DNA of 64,000 nucleotides from Phymatolithon calcareum (lineage: Eukaryota; Rhodophyta; Florideophyceae; Hapalidiales). Positions within the stretch are counted from its first letter, which is position 1; every line of letters begins with the position of its first letter. A model generated the notes under the pieces. It did not search any database. It saw only the letters and a list, made by a program, of their open reading frames with translations, and had not been told where the DNA came from. The stretch lies in contig OZ345354.1 in assembly GCA_977006965.1 (NCBI GenBank), forward strand, positions 1,674,001 to 1,738,000, read 5' to 3'. Positions 10,801-20,546 of the stretch are shown one piece after another. A program made the position numbers and the translations under genes.

Positions 10801-12046
10801 ACTTGTCCAAATGGATGTCGTCACTGCATTCCTACATGGAGACTTGGACGAAGATATCTACATGGAGGTTCCCGCCGGATTTCGCGATCCCAAGCGTCCT
10901 GACCTCGTGTGTAAGCTGTTGAAGGCACTCTACGGGATAAAACAAGCTCCCCGACAATGGCATGCTAAGATTGATGATTTCTTAATCAATGAACTCGGAT
11001 TTACAAGCAGTCCGAATGACCCGTGTCTTTATGTTCGGCACACATCCAAGAGCATTATGATCATTGCATTGTACGTCGATGACTTGCTCATTGCTGGCAA
11101 CGACAATGTTGCAATTGCTTGGATGAAGGGGGAGCTTAACCGGCGATTCGAGATGAAGTATCTTGGAAACGCAAGTGTATTCCTCGGATTGGAGATCCGT
11201 CGGGATCGCGATCTCCGAACATTACACCTATCGCAGAAGTCGTACGCGGAAACCGTTTTGAAGCGGTTTAACTTGGAAAATTCGAAACCGGTACCAACGC
11301 CGATGGAACCGTACAAGAAAACCAGTACCGTGCATGAACTCGACATCACAGATTCTGTTTCATCTGAGGTTCCGTATCGACCTGCAATTGGAAGCGTCAT
11401 GTATCTGATGGTTGGAAGTCGGCCGGATATCTCGGATGCTGTCGGAAAACTCTCCTCCTTTTGCGAGAATCCACTGCAAATCCATTGGATGGCTGTTAAG
11501 CGTGTTTTACGGTACATTGCCGGAACTCGTGATCATGGGATTCTATTCGGCAAAGACAGAAGTTTGACTCCAGTGGGGTATAGCGACTCCGACTGGGCAG
11601 GCTGTCAAGAAACTCGCAAGTCAACAAGTGGATACGTCTTCATGCTTGCAGGGGGAGCAATTAGCTGGCGATCCAAGAAGCAAACCATTGTCGCGACATC
11701 GTCATGTGAGGCTGAATACATTGCTGCATGTGCCGCCGCAAAAGAAGCAGTCTGGCTTTCGCGATTGATTTCCGACATACTTGGTTTCAACAAGCCATCT
11801 CGCATGCTCATCTTCTCGGACAACCAAGGGGCTATATCATCCACTCAGAACGAGGCAATTACGCAACGAAACAAACATATTGATATTCAATATCACTATG
11901 TTCGCGAAGCTGTGGCAAACGAGAAAGTGGAATTCAAGTACTGTCCGACGGAGTTCATGGTCGCTGATGCACTTACGAAACCCCTAAGTCGAATCAAGGT
12001 ATCCCAGTTCGCGAAAAAGATGGGATTGCATCCTGCACGTTCGTAA
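7877..12046 (+). CDS. B1 gag-pol polyprotein (intact copia type)
   Basis: One frame of 1389 codons. The first ATG (MDNSQGTL) is chosen because upstream in-frame codons have only a GTG. Domains: gag with NFHAWKQKIQ near residue 20; CX2CX4HX4C zinc knuckle near 218 (CDHCNRAGH); aspartic protease DSGSTSHM near 296; GAG-pre-integrase LQLWHERLAH; integrase core D/D/E near 491 (HSDVLGP), 570 (RTDNGGE) and 604 (NGVAERMN); RT with YVDD near 1065; RNase H with SDSDWAGC near 1236 and SCEAEYIA. It acts in cytoplasmic virus-like particles to copy element RNA, then integrates the cDNA. Gag and pol share one frame with no slip site, as in Drosophila copia. Confidence 0.96.
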   Translation: MDNSQGTLKVEKLTETNFHAWKQKIQLVLSFRELDEYIEVSPPARDTDEFKVWRRHDNKAKAIIGLSLSDAHLEHVRGVETAKEMWQAILNIFERHTLLNKLAARRKFYTATMFEGEKILPYTNRIRQLASTLKSMGVDIDDKEMAMAVLNGLPDRYDSLISALDALGNEDETFSLEFVKSRLLQEEQRMTMRLEASTEKSESTALVSATQNGSYAYDHCDHCNRAGHPSLRCWVKFPHLAPPGYKPPGRKGKKDKPTALIAGETESIRVMSDSDYVCLMAKVRNSNIPEKSTSWIIDSGSTSHMTFDRSIFVSYTEMRSTVEMGTRATATIAGKGDAIVTLSINGKQSQCMLQNVLHIPDFGYSLLSVSKLDVYGYGILFKSKRCYIKAHDEIIAQGTLRKDLYILDRPENKPMSKETSLVSLQLWHERLAHVNPTGISGMARHGVVKGLHIDPGSSSDNVCKGCIAGKAHRAPIPKSSGSRSDAILDLVHSDVLGPIDIPSLGGSRYFITFIDDHSKWTTVFTMRKKSESFECFQKFHKYAETHTGRKLKHLNVHQFSPAPKLKAIRTDNGGEYLSNEFKSYLSEHGIHHQLTVAYTPQQNGVAERMNRTLLNLVRSMLHHKGIEKKFWAEALSTAVYVRNRVTSRGLPSNTTPHHIWMGAAPNLEHVRVFGAKCWYVIPKKKVKKLDSRTREAIMMGYSFASKGYKLWDPNACKVIVSRDVIFDESACETENSKTNIPISFPNAGFDQSFHDAFETEEATEIPAAIIKVEQKPNYANIRELAVKAEEVAVEGTVDEPKDNGHGQHSGCKEESISTSNADAPPELVAKHILRRSTRVSKPPSDFWNTGPHTAMLVLESANFATETSLSSQEVPQTFRSATSKDNIDYWSPAIEKEHSSLMRNKTWTLVPRESGMNVLPCKYVFKVKDTGPKARIVAKGFRQVHGVDYGETYAPVVKFTSIRILLATVAVHDLELVQMDVVTAFLHGDLDEDIYMEVPAGFRDPKRPDLVCKLLKALYGIKQAPRQWHAKIDDFLINELGFTSSPNDPCLYVRHTSKSIMIIALYVDDLLIAGNDNVAIAWMKGELNRRFEMKYLGNASVFLGLEIRRDRDLRTLHLSQKSYAETVLKRFNLENSKPVPTPMEPYKKTSTVHELDITDSVSSEVPYRPAIGSVMYLMVGSRPDISDAVGKLSSFCENPLQIHWMAVKRVLRYIAGTRDHGILFGKDRSLTPVGYSDSDWAGCQETRKSTSGYVFMLAGGAISWRSKKQTIVATSSCEAEYIAACAAAKEAVWLSRLISDILGFNKPSRMLIFSDNQGAISSTQNEAITQRNKHIDIQYHYVREAVANEKVEFKYCPTEFMVADALTKPLSRIKVSQFAKKMGLHPARS

Positions 12047-12054
12047 GCTTCTTC

Positions 12055-12067
12055 GATCGAGGGGGAG
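12055..12067 (+). other. Polypurine tract of B1
   Basis: GATCGAGGGGGAG lies immediately before the 3' LTR, 8 bases after the gag-pol stop. It is the expected plus-strand primer for reverse transcription. The same tract is found in B2 (20164-20176). Confidence 0.85.
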
Positions 12068-12500
12068 TGTTGGAAATGTGACTGCTTGGATCTCTTGTCG
12101 CAGTACACATTATCCTATATCATAAGTCACTAACCATTTCTCATATGTTATGATAGAATCAATCCATGTTTTTTCATATTTACTGACAATGTAGCAGTTC
12201 AATCTATTTCTTGATTGATCTTGTCATTGTCAGTAATTCAATCTTTTAGTTGATTGATTCAATCACAGTTAGTAGTGCAATGAGCATCAGAAGTCTTATC
12301 ATACCTCAATCTGAGGCCTATATAAGACCCGGATCTGATGCCCCGACTCAATAAACCAAGGAACATCTCACAACCAACCCAACCATCTCAACCATCTCAA
12401 CCATCTCAACCATCTCAGCCACCTCAACCATCTCAACCACCTCAACCATCTCAACCACCTCAACAATCTCAACCATCAACAACCAAACCTCCATCCAACA
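12068..12500 (+). repeat. LTR-B, 3' LTR of B1
   Basis: Matches the 5' LTR at all but one position by eye, including the number of CATCTCAAC units. Followed by the ATTAT target duplication and the resumption of A1 gag/protease sequence. Confidence 0.94.
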
Positions 12501-13670
12501 ATTATGAGCTTTAACATATCAACGGCTGTTCTTGAACGTTATACCATATCCGTACTCATCCATTTTTGAGACAGACAATAGAGAGTATCCGAAGTCGGGT
12601 ATGTGCATAACGTCCTTGAGCTTTCGTTTTAACGATTTGCCGTTCACGTTAAGCGTAATGATGACATCACCTTTTCCAGCGATTGTGGCCTGTGCTTTGG
12701 TTCCCATTTCGACGGTTGAAGACATTTTGGTGTATGAGCAGAAGATTGAACGATCGAACGTCATATGCGATGTACTACCAGAGTCAATGATCCATGACTT
12801 TGACTTCTCGGAAATATCAGAATCGCGCACCTTGACCATCAGGCATACAAAGTCGGAATCGGACATAACTCGAACATGTTCAGATTCATCGGTCAGGAAT
12901 GCAGCTGGTTTCGTTTGCTTTCCATTCCGATTTTTGTATCCTTCAGGAGCAAGGTGTGGAAACTTGGTCCAACATTTCACACTTCTATGTCCAGATCGAT
13001 GACAATGTTCACAGTAGTCACGAATTCGTTCTCCATCGCGTCTGGCAGTTAAAAGTGCAGCAGTCTCAGCTTTGACGGTTGATGCTTGGACACGCATTGA
13101 CATGGGTTGCTCTTCCTGGAGTAGTCGACTCTTCACGAATTCAAGTGAGAATGATTCGTCTTCATTGCCGAGAGCATCAAGTGCACTTATCAAGCTGTCG
13201 TAGCGTTCGGGAAGTCCGTTCAATACAGCCATGGCCATTTCTTTATCGTCACTATCGACACCCATTGACTTGAGGGTGGATGCGAGTTGGCGAATGCGGT
13301 TCGTATAGGGCAGTATTTTCTCGTCCTCGAGCATAGTGGCAGTGTACAACTTGCGTCTAGCGGCCAGTTTGTTCAAAAGAGTGTGTAGTTCGAAGATATT
13401 GAGAATCGACGTCCACATTTCTTTGGCCGTTTCGACATCCTGCACATGCTCGAGATGTTCGTCTGAAAGCGAGAGACCGATAATAGCCTTTGCTTTATTG
13501 TTATTACGACGCCAGAGCTTGAAATCTTCGGAATCTCGTGCCGGTGGATCGTCCTCTATGAACTCGTCGAGTTCGCGGAATGATAGTACTAGCTGAATTT
13601 TCTGTTTCCAAGCATGGAAATTGGTCTCATTAAACTTTTCGACCTTCAGCGTTCCCTGGGAGTTGTCCAT
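12501..13670 (-). pseudogene. A1 gag and protease (5' part of gag-pol)
   Basis: Starts MDNSQGTLKVEK (ATG complement at 13668-13670). It shows the gag core (NFHAWKQKIQ), a zinc knuckle CEHCHRSGH..KC, and protease WIIDSGSTSHM. The frame meets a TGA at 12519-12521, where A3 has the Cys codon TGC (KNSR-C). So A1 was non-autonomous by a point mutation, or lost function before or after B1 inserted a few codons downstream at 12500. The continuation is at 3793-6695. Confidence 0.9.
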
Positions 13671-14250
13671 TTTGGGGAGTGTGGGTCTTCTATTCTTGTC
13701 GAAAATCCGTTTGGGGAGTCCACTGCGAGTCGACACAAGGTCAACTATCAAGGCAATCTATCCCGTATAAGAAATTCCTTCGAGTCGGAATGACCCGGTG
13801 CTTGGTCGGGGGAAGGCTCAATGGCCGTATACCTCTTGTGGCGTTTGGTACACCTGAACCTGCAGTCGGCAACACGCACTGCAAGACGCTTTGTGGTATC
13901 CTGAGGTGGGCCCGACAAGAAAACCGAAGGTAATCAAGGAAGGAGACACAACAGAAACCCTTGTGGTGTTTTGGTACACCTGAACCTGCAGCCGGCAACG
14001 CGCACTGCAAGACGCTATAACACTTTCTGAACGGGCCTCACTCAAAGACCAGAGGTAATTGAGCAAGGAACCGAACAGGAAGCTCGTGAACAATGACAGA
14101 CAAGTCCTCTGGAGCGGGCCTTGCGAGAAAACCAGAGGTAATCAAGCAAGGATGCGCAACCAGGAGAAGATCGGGGGCGAAGGATGAGCCCCGGAGACGA
14201 CGATGATGATGAAGCGCGGTGGTGATCAAGCGCTGACTGGGCCCATAACC
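13671..14250 (-). other. A1 leader and primer-binding site
   Basis: The leader holds two copies of the shared block (about 13833-13890 and 13959-14016; complement reads GTCTTGCAGTGCG..). The PBS complement CTGGGCCCATAACC is at 14237-14250 and abuts the 5' LTR. No ORF with support is seen. Confidence 0.7.
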
Positions 14251-14694
14251 TGTTGTTGGAGGTTAGGGATAAGATTAGGAGATTGGAAAAGTTTGGTTGG
14301 TGAAGATTGGTGAAGGAGAAGTGGAGTTAGGTGAGAATGAGTTCCTTGGTTTATTCACTTGGCGGACCTCAGGTCAAGACTATATAGACCTGAGAACACA
14401 ACCAGACTTGATCAAAACCCTAACTGACGACGGAGACACAGTAACCCTAAACAAATTTGTCATACTATCATATGACACGTGTAACATGAAAAAATCAAGA
14501 ATCATCTACTGAGTGAGGGGAGTATGATTATCATACTCTTATCATACTTTGACACGTGTCACTGCCAATCTTCTTGATTCAAAGTTCTGAGGCACTTTGA
14601 CATTCGACTTGACACGTGTACACGTGTACCGAGATCATACCTTGATATTGAAGTGTGTTTGCGACTAGAGCTCCAAGCAATGACACTTCCAACA
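14251..14694 (-). repeat. LTR-A, 5' LTR of A1
   Basis: 444 bp. Differs from the 3' LTR at two positions by eye: TTGATATT against TTAATATT, and AATGACAC against AATCACAC. Followed by the TTCTT duplication and element C coding sequence. Confidence 0.93.
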
Positions 14695-14867
14695 TTCTTC
14701 AAAGCCCATGGCTTTCAAATCATTACTTAGCTTGGTGTGCAACGCTAAATGCGCTTGGTGCAACCCGTACATTGCCTTCGACAGTTTGTCGCGCTTCGAC
14801 GGCATCCCTGGAATGCCGTGAGGTGACATTACCAACACGCTCTCGGAGATATAGCTGTTGAGGAAAG
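14695..14867 (-). pseudogene. Element C pol: RT central piece between A1 and B2
   Basis: 173 bases translate on the minus strand to an RT segment: FLNSYISESVLVM, KLSKAMYGLHQAH, LKAMGFEE. It bridges QIDVKTAF (end of the 20547 piece) and SAPCVF (start of the 3327 piece). Joining the three pieces after removing A1 and B2 restores a continuous copia RT, which confirms the nesting order. Confidence 0.9.
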
Positions 14868-15237
14868 TGTTGGAAATGTGACTGCTTGGATCTCTTGTCG
14901 CAGTACACATTATCCTATATCATAAGTCACTAACCATTTCTCATATGTTATGATAGAATCAATCCATGTTTTTTCATATTTACTGACAATGTAGCAGTTC
15001 AATCTATTTCTTGATTGATCTTGTCATTTTCAGTAATTCAATCTTTTAGTTGATTGATTCAATCACAGTTAGTAGTGCAATGAGCATCAGAAGTCTTATC
15101 ATACCTCAATCTGAGGCCTATATAAGACCCGGATCTGATGCCCCGACTCAATAAACCAAGGAACATCTCACAACCAACCCAACCATCTCAACCATCTCAA
15201 CCATCTCAACCATCAACAACCAAACCTCCATCCAACA
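14868..15237 (+). repeat. LTR-B, 5' LTR of B2
   Basis: 370 bp, TGTTGG..CCAACA. Shares TCATTTTCAGTAATTC with its 3' partner, where B1 LTRs have TCATTGTCAG. This diagnostic base shows that each element's LTR pair was copied from one template. Confidence 0.93.
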
Positions 15238-15985
15238 GGTTATGGGCCCAGATAACGCATAATCAACCAGCGCTATCACCTTACCGAGGGGTCCTCCTTC
15301 CCTCTCAGTAATTCATTCTCAACCAATATTCATCATCAAAAGGTTTAAAACCCTGTGGTATCTGCGCCATCCATCGGCCACCCTAAAGCGACTCTGCACA
15401 GAGTATAATCTACGAAACAGTCTGACAACATCCGTGCTCTGCTACGTGGTGAAAGGGATATACGCTTGAGAAATCAAGTAGTCTTCCGAGTATCCACCTG
15501 GACGCATCTCGGCTCTGCAGAATTCTGTTGTGTGATTGGAAGGGAATCTGAAAGACTTGTTGGAGTACGGTTTACCGATTTGAAAGACAGTCTGCCACGC
15601 ACAGCGCGTGGTCAGTAGGCCCCGTATACTCATCTTCAAGGAAAAGGTCGCAATTATAGCCTCACGAAGTACTTGCTCGGTGGGGTGTGCCAACATCAAC
15701 ATTGGAATTTAGGACATTGGAATTGACGGATACGTCTTGCAGTGCGTGTTGTCGGCTGCAGGTTCAGGTGTACCAAAACGCCACAAGAGGTAAACGGCCT
15801 AGAGCCAGCCCTATCTTCAAGAGGTATACGGCCTAGAGCCATCCCCAGATCAAGCTCCGGGTCACATTGACTCGACGCGAATTTCCTATAAGGGATAGAT
15901 TGCCTTGATAGTTAACTTCTGTTAACTCGCAGTGGACTCCCCGAACGGATCTTCGACAAGATTTCAAGAACCCCCAGTCCAAAAT
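15238..15985 (+). other. B2 primer-binding site and leader
   Basis: PBS GGTTATGGGCCCAG at 15238-15251, then a leader nearly identical to that of B1 with one shared leader block at about 15733-15792. The minus-strand 86-codon frame is also present here (15442-15702). Confidence 0.75.
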
Positions 15986-18900
15986 ATGGACAACTCGCAA
16001 GGAACGCTGAAGGTCGAAAAACTCACCGAGACCAATTTCCACGCTTGGAAACAGAAAATTCAGCTAGTACTATCATTCCGCGAGCTCGATGAGTACATCG
16101 AGGTAAGCCCTCCGGCAAGGGACACAGACGAGTTCAAAGTCTGGCGTCGACATGACAATAAGGCTAAAGCGATTATTGGTCTTTCCCTTTCCGATGCCCA
16201 TCTCGAACATGTTCGAGGTGTTGAAACGGCGAAAGAAATGTGGCAGGCGATTCTCAACATATTCGAACGCCATACGCTGCTTAATAAACTCGCCGCTCGT
16301 CGCAAGTTCTATACCGCCACAATGTTCGAGGGCGAAAAGATACTGCCATACACCAACCGAATTCGTCAGCTCGCATCCACACTCAAATCAATGGGTGTTG
16401 ACATCGACGACAAGGAAATGGCAATGGCTGTCCTGAATGGTCTTCCGGATCGATATGACAGTCTCATCAGTGCCTTAGACGCACTTGGGAACGAGGACGA
16501 GACATTCTCTCTTGAGTTTGTGAAGAGCCGACTTCTACAAGAGGAGCAACGTATGACTATGCGCCTCGAAGCCTCGACGGAGAAGTCTGAGTCCACGGCT
16601 CTTGTAAGTGCAACTCAAAATGGTTCATACGCCTACGACCATTGTGATCATTGCAATCGAGCTGGACATCCTTCTCTCAGGTGTTGGGTCAAGTTTCCAC
16701 ACCTTGCACCACCGGGATACAAACCTCCGGGTCGAAAAGGAAAGAAGGACAAACCGACTGCCTTAATTGCTGGTGAAACAGAATCTATTCGTGTCATGTC
16801 TGATTCTGACTACGTTTGCTTAATGGCAAAGGTTCGAAACTCAAACATTCCCGAAAAGTCCACGTCATGGATTATCGACTCCGGAAGCACATCCCACATG
16901 ACATTCGATCGTTCAATCTTTGTCTCATACACGGAAATGAGGTCCACTGTCGAAATGGGAACTAGAGCAACTGCAACAATTGCAGGAAAGGGCGATGCCA
17001 TCGTTACACTCAGCATCAACGGAAAACAGTCTCAGTGTATGCTCCAAAACGTTCTTCATATTCCGGACTTTGGTTATTCGCTCCTTTCCGTTTCTAAACT
17101 GGACGTGTATGGGTATGGGATCTTATTCAAAAGCAAACGGTGCTATATCAAAGCACATGATGAGATTATCGCCCAAGGTACACTCCGCAAAGATCTATAC
17201 ATTCTAGATCGTCCGGAGAACAAACCCATGTCCAAGGAAACATCCCTCGTCAGCTTACAGCTATGGCACGAGCGTCTCGCGCATGTCAATCCTACTGGAA
17301 TCTCCGGCATGGCACGCCATGGGGTTGTAAAAGGATTGCATATCGATCCTGGGTCTTCGTCGGACAATGTATGCAAAGGTTGCATTGCTGGGAAAGCACA
17401 TCGTGCTCCTATTCCGAAGTCTAGTGGTTCTCGCTCGGACGCAATTCTCGATCTCGTGCATTCCGACGTTCTCGGTCCAATTGACATTCCATCACTAGGT
17501 GGCTCTCGGTATTTCATCACGTTTATCGATGATCACTCCAAATGGACCACAGTTTTCACCATGCGAAAGAAGTCCGAGAGCTTTGAGTGCTTTCAGAAAT
17601 TTCACAAATACGCTGAAACACACACCGGAAGAAAGCTGAAACACCTCAACGTACATCAGTTCTCACCTGCACCTAAGCTCAAAGCTATTCGGACCGATAA
17701 CGGAGGAGAATACCTGTCAAATGAGTTCAAGTCATATCTTTCAGAGCACGGTATTCACCATCAACTCACCGTTGCTTACACTCCTCAACAGAATGGGGTT
17801 GCTGAGCGCATGAACCGCACTTTACTCAACTTAGTGCGCTCGATGCTTCATCACAAAGGCATCGAGAAGAAGTTCTGGGCTGAAGCACTGTCAACTGCTG
17901 TGTATGTCCGAAATCGAGTTACGTCGCGAGGACTTCCTTCGAACACGACCCCCCATCACATATGGATGGGAGCCGCACCAAACTTGGAACACGTACGCGT
18001 ATTTGGCGCTAAGTGTTGGTACGTGATTCCGAAAAAGAAGGTCAAGAAACTCGACTCTCGTACTCGTGAAGCGATCATGATGGGATACTCGTTTGCATCT
18101 AAGGGATACAAGCTATGGGATCCGAATGCATGCAAGGTGATCGTATCTCGGGATGTTATATTTGATGAATCGGCATGCGAAACTGAGAATTCTAAAACGA
18201 ATATACCAATCAGTTTTCCAAATGCAGGGTTTGACCAAAGCTTTCACGATGCATTTGAAACCGAGGAAGCTACCGAAATTCCTGCAGCGATCATCAAGGT
18301 CGAGCAGAAACCCAACTATGCCAACATCCGTGAGCTTGCCGTGAAAGCGGAGGAGGTTGCAGTGGAGGGTACCGTGGACGAACCAAAGGACAACGGGCAT
18401 GGTCAGCACAGTGGCTGCAAAGAAGAATCTATCTCAACTTCTAATGCTGACGCACCTCCTGAGTTAGTCGCGAAACACATACTTCGTCGATCCACCCGTG
18501 TGTCAAAGCCACCAAGTGATTTCTGGAATACTGGCCCGCATACAGCCATGCTGGTTCTCGAATCAGCCAACTTTGCAACTGAAACTTCTTTGTCTTCTCA
18601 AGAAGTTCCGCAGACTTTCAGAAGCGCCACGTCGAAAGACAACATTGACTATTGGTCCCCTGCGATTGAGAAAGAGCACTCATCTCTCATGCGCAACAAG
18701 ACTTGGACATTAGTACCTCGCGAATCCGGTATGAACGTTCTCCCATGCAAATACGTGTTCAAAGTCAAAGACACTGGCCCGAAAGCTCGCATTGTCGCGA
18801 AAGGGTTCCGACAGGTGCACGGAGTGGATTACGGCGAAACATATGCCCCGGTCGTGAAGTTCACATCAATTCGGATTCTTCTCGCCACGGTGGCCGTTCA

Positions 18901-20155
18901 TGATCTCGAACTTGTCCAAATGGATGTCGTCACTGCATTCCTACATGGAGACTTGGACGAAGATATCTACATGGAGGTTCCCGCCGGATTTCGCGATCCC
19001 AAGCGTCCTGACCTCGTGTGTAAGCTGTTGAAGGCACTCTACGGGATAAAACAAGCTCCCCGACAATGGCATGCTAAGATTGATGATTTCTTAATCAATG
19101 AACTCGGATTTACAAGCAGTCCGAATGACCCGTGTCTTTATGTTCGGCACACATCCAAGAGCATTATGATCATTGCATTGTACGTCGATGACTTGCTCAT
19201 TGCTGGCAACGACAATGTTGCAATTGCTTGGATGAAGGGGGAGCTTAACCGGCGATTCGAGATGAAGTATCTTGGAAACGCAAGTGTATTCCTCGGATTG
19301 GAGATCCGTCGGGATCGCGATCTCCGAACATTACACCTATCGCAGAAGTCGTACGCGGAAACCGTTTTGAAGCGGTTTAACTTGGAAAATTCGAAACCGG
19401 TACCAACGCCGATGGAACCGTACAAGAAAACCAGTACCGTGCATGAACTCGACATCACAGATTCTGTTTCATCTGAGGTTCCGTATCGACCTGCAATTGG
19501 AATCGTCATGTATCTGATGGTTGGAAGTCGGCCGGATATCTCGGATGCTGTCGGAAAACTCTCCTCCTTTTGCGAGAATCCACTGCAAATCCATTGGATG
19601 GCTGTTAAGCGTGTTTTACGGTACATTGCCGGAACTCGTGATCATGGGATTCTATTCGGCAAAGACAGAAGTTTGACTCCAGTGGGGTATAGCGACTCCG
19701 ACTGGGCAGGCTGTCAAGAAACTCGCAAGTCAACAAGTGGATACGTCTTCATGCTTGCAGGGGGAGCAATTAGCTGGCGATCCAAGAAGCAAACCACTGT
19801 CGCGACATCGTCATGTGAGGCTGAATACATTGCTGCATGTGCCGCCGCAAAAGAAGCAGTCTGGCTTTCGCGATTGATTTCCGACATACTTGGTTTCAAC
19901 AAGCCATCTCGCATGCTCATCTTCTCGGACAACCAAGGGGCTATATCATCCACTCAGAACGAGGCAATTACCCAACGAAACAAACATATTGATATTCAAT
20001 ATCACTATGTTCGCGAAGCTGTGGCAAACGAGAAAGTGGAATTCAAGTACTGTCCGACGGAGTTCATGGTCGCTGATGCACTTACGAAACCCCTAAGTCG
20101 AATCAAGGTATCCCAGTTCGCGAAAAAGATGGGATTGCATCCTGCACGTTCGTAA
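15986..20155 (+). CDS. B2 gag-pol polyprotein (intact copia type)
   Basis: 1389 codons from MDNSQGTL to HPARS, with the same domain order and catalytic residues as B1: zinc knuckle CDHCNRAGH, protease DSGSTS, integrase HSDV/TDNGG/NGVAERMN, RT YVDD, RNase H DSDWAGC and CEAEYIA. Only a handful of differences from B1 are seen, for example AIGIVMY for AIGSVMY and KKQTTVA for KKQTIVA, several other differences being silent. Both copies probably stem from the same active lineage. Confidence 0.96.
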   Translation: MDNSQGTLKVEKLTETNFHAWKQKIQLVLSFRELDEYIEVSPPARDTDEFKVWRRHDNKAKAIIGLSLSDAHLEHVRGVETAKEMWQAILNIFERHTLLNKLAARRKFYTATMFEGEKILPYTNRIRQLASTLKSMGVDIDDKEMAMAVLNGLPDRYDSLISALDALGNEDETFSLEFVKSRLLQEEQRMTMRLEASTEKSESTALVSATQNGSYAYDHCDHCNRAGHPSLRCWVKFPHLAPPGYKPPGRKGKKDKPTALIAGETESIRVMSDSDYVCLMAKVRNSNIPEKSTSWIIDSGSTSHMTFDRSIFVSYTEMRSTVEMGTRATATIAGKGDAIVTLSINGKQSQCMLQNVLHIPDFGYSLLSVSKLDVYGYGILFKSKRCYIKAHDEIIAQGTLRKDLYILDRPENKPMSKETSLVSLQLWHERLAHVNPTGISGMARHGVVKGLHIDPGSSSDNVCKGCIAGKAHRAPIPKSSGSRSDAILDLVHSDVLGPIDIPSLGGSRYFITFIDDHSKWTTVFTMRKKSESFECFQKFHKYAETHTGRKLKHLNVHQFSPAPKLKAIRTDNGGEYLSNEFKSYLSEHGIHHQLTVAYTPQQNGVAERMNRTLLNLVRSMLHHKGIEKKFWAEALSTAVYVRNRVTSRGLPSNTTPHHIWMGAAPNLEHVRVFGAKCWYVIPKKKVKKLDSRTREAIMMGYSFASKGYKLWDPNACKVIVSRDVIFDESACETENSKTNIPISFPNAGFDQSFHDAFETEEATEIPAAIIKVEQKPNYANIRELAVKAEEVAVEGTVDEPKDNGHGQHSGCKEESISTSNADAPPELVAKHILRRSTRVSKPPSDFWNTGPHTAMLVLESANFATETSLSSQEVPQTFRSATSKDNIDYWSPAIEKEHSSLMRNKTWTLVPRESGMNVLPCKYVFKVKDTGPKARIVAKGFRQVHGVDYGETYAPVVKFTSIRILLATVAVHDLELVQMDVVTAFLHGDLDEDIYMEVPAGFRDPKRPDLVCKLLKALYGIKQAPRQWHAKIDDFLINELGFTSSPNDPCLYVRHTSKSIMIIALYVDDLLIAGNDNVAIAWMKGELNRRFEMKYLGNASVFLGLEIRRDRDLRTLHLSQKSYAETVLKRFNLENSKPVPTPMEPYKKTSTVHELDITDSVSSEVPYRPAIGIVMYLMVGSRPDISDAVGKLSSFCENPLQIHWMAVKRVLRYIAGTRDHGILFGKDRSLTPVGYSDSDWAGCQETRKSTSGYVFMLAGGAISWRSKKQTTVATSSCEAEYIAACAAAKEAVWLSRLISDILGFNKPSRMLIFSDNQGAISSTQNEAITQRNKHIDIQYHYVREAVANEKVEFKYCPTEFMVADALTKPLSRIKVSQFAKKMGLHPARS

Positions 20156-20176
20156 GCTTCTTCGATCGAGGGGGAG

Positions 20177-20546
20177 TGTTGGAAATGTGACTGCTTGGAT
20201 CTCTTGTCGCAGTACACATTATCCTATATCATAAGTCACTAACCATTTCTCATATGTTATGATAGAATCAATCCATGTTTTTTCATATTTACTGACAATG
20301 TAGCAGTTCAATCTATTTCTTGATTGATCTTGTCATTTTCAGTAATTCAATCTTTTAGTTGATTGATTCAATCACAGTTAGTAGTGCAATGAGCATCAGA
20401 AGTCTTATCATACCTCAATCTGAGGCCTATATAAGACCCGGATCTGATGCCCCGACTCAATAAACAAAGGAACATCTCACAACCAACCCAACCATCTCAA
20501 CCATCTCAACCATCTCAACCATCAACAACCAAACCTCCATCCAACA
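20177..20546 (+). repeat. LTR-B, 3' LTR of B2
   Basis: 370 bp, preceded by the purine tract GATCGAGGGGGAG (20164-20176) and followed by the GAAAG duplication and element C RT codons. Confidence 0.93.

Larger units (their letters stand above)
6696..12500 (+). mobile_element. B1, intact family B copia retrotransposon
   Basis: A complete 5805-bp element, inserted into A1. The target duplication ATTAT occurs at 6691-6695 and 12501-12505. LTRs 6696-7128 and 12068-12500 are both 433 bp and differ at one position by eye (CTCAACC versus CTCAGCC). It has a perfect PBS, a long leader, one uninterrupted gag-pol frame and a purine tract directly before the 3' LTR. All parts needed for autonomous retrotransposition are visible, and near-identical LTRs imply a very recent insertion. 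Confidence 0.96.
3328..14694 (-). mobile_element. A1, family A copia retrotransposon (contains B1)
   Basis: The LTRs at 3328-3771 and 14251-14694 are both 444 bp and differ at two positions by eye. The target duplication is TTCTT (3323-3327 and 14695-14699), exact. On the minus strand the order is 5' LTR (14251-14694), PBS 14237-14250, leader, gag, protease, integrase, RT, RNase H, purine tract (complement of 3772-3782), 3' LTR. B1 is inserted at 6696-12500, leaving about 5.6 kb of A1 sequence. A1 lies inside the RT domain of element C. Confidence 0.95.
14868..20546 (+). mobile_element. B2, intact family B copia retrotransposon
   Basis: A complete 5679-bp element inserted in the RT gene of element C. 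The target duplication GAAAG is exact (14863-14867 and 20547-20551). LTRs 14868-15237 and 20177-20546 are both 370 bp and differ at one position by eye (AATAAACCAAGG versus AATAAACAAAGG). Perfect PBS at 15238-15251. The coding frame is intact and almost identical to B1. The LTR is shorter than in B1 because it has fewer CATCTCAAC units. Confidence 0.96.

Noticed and set aside
20457-20546. In-frame extension of the element C pol frame into the B2 LTR
   Set aside because: The last ~30 codons are read-through into LTR-B after the insertion joint at 20547 and are not part of element C.
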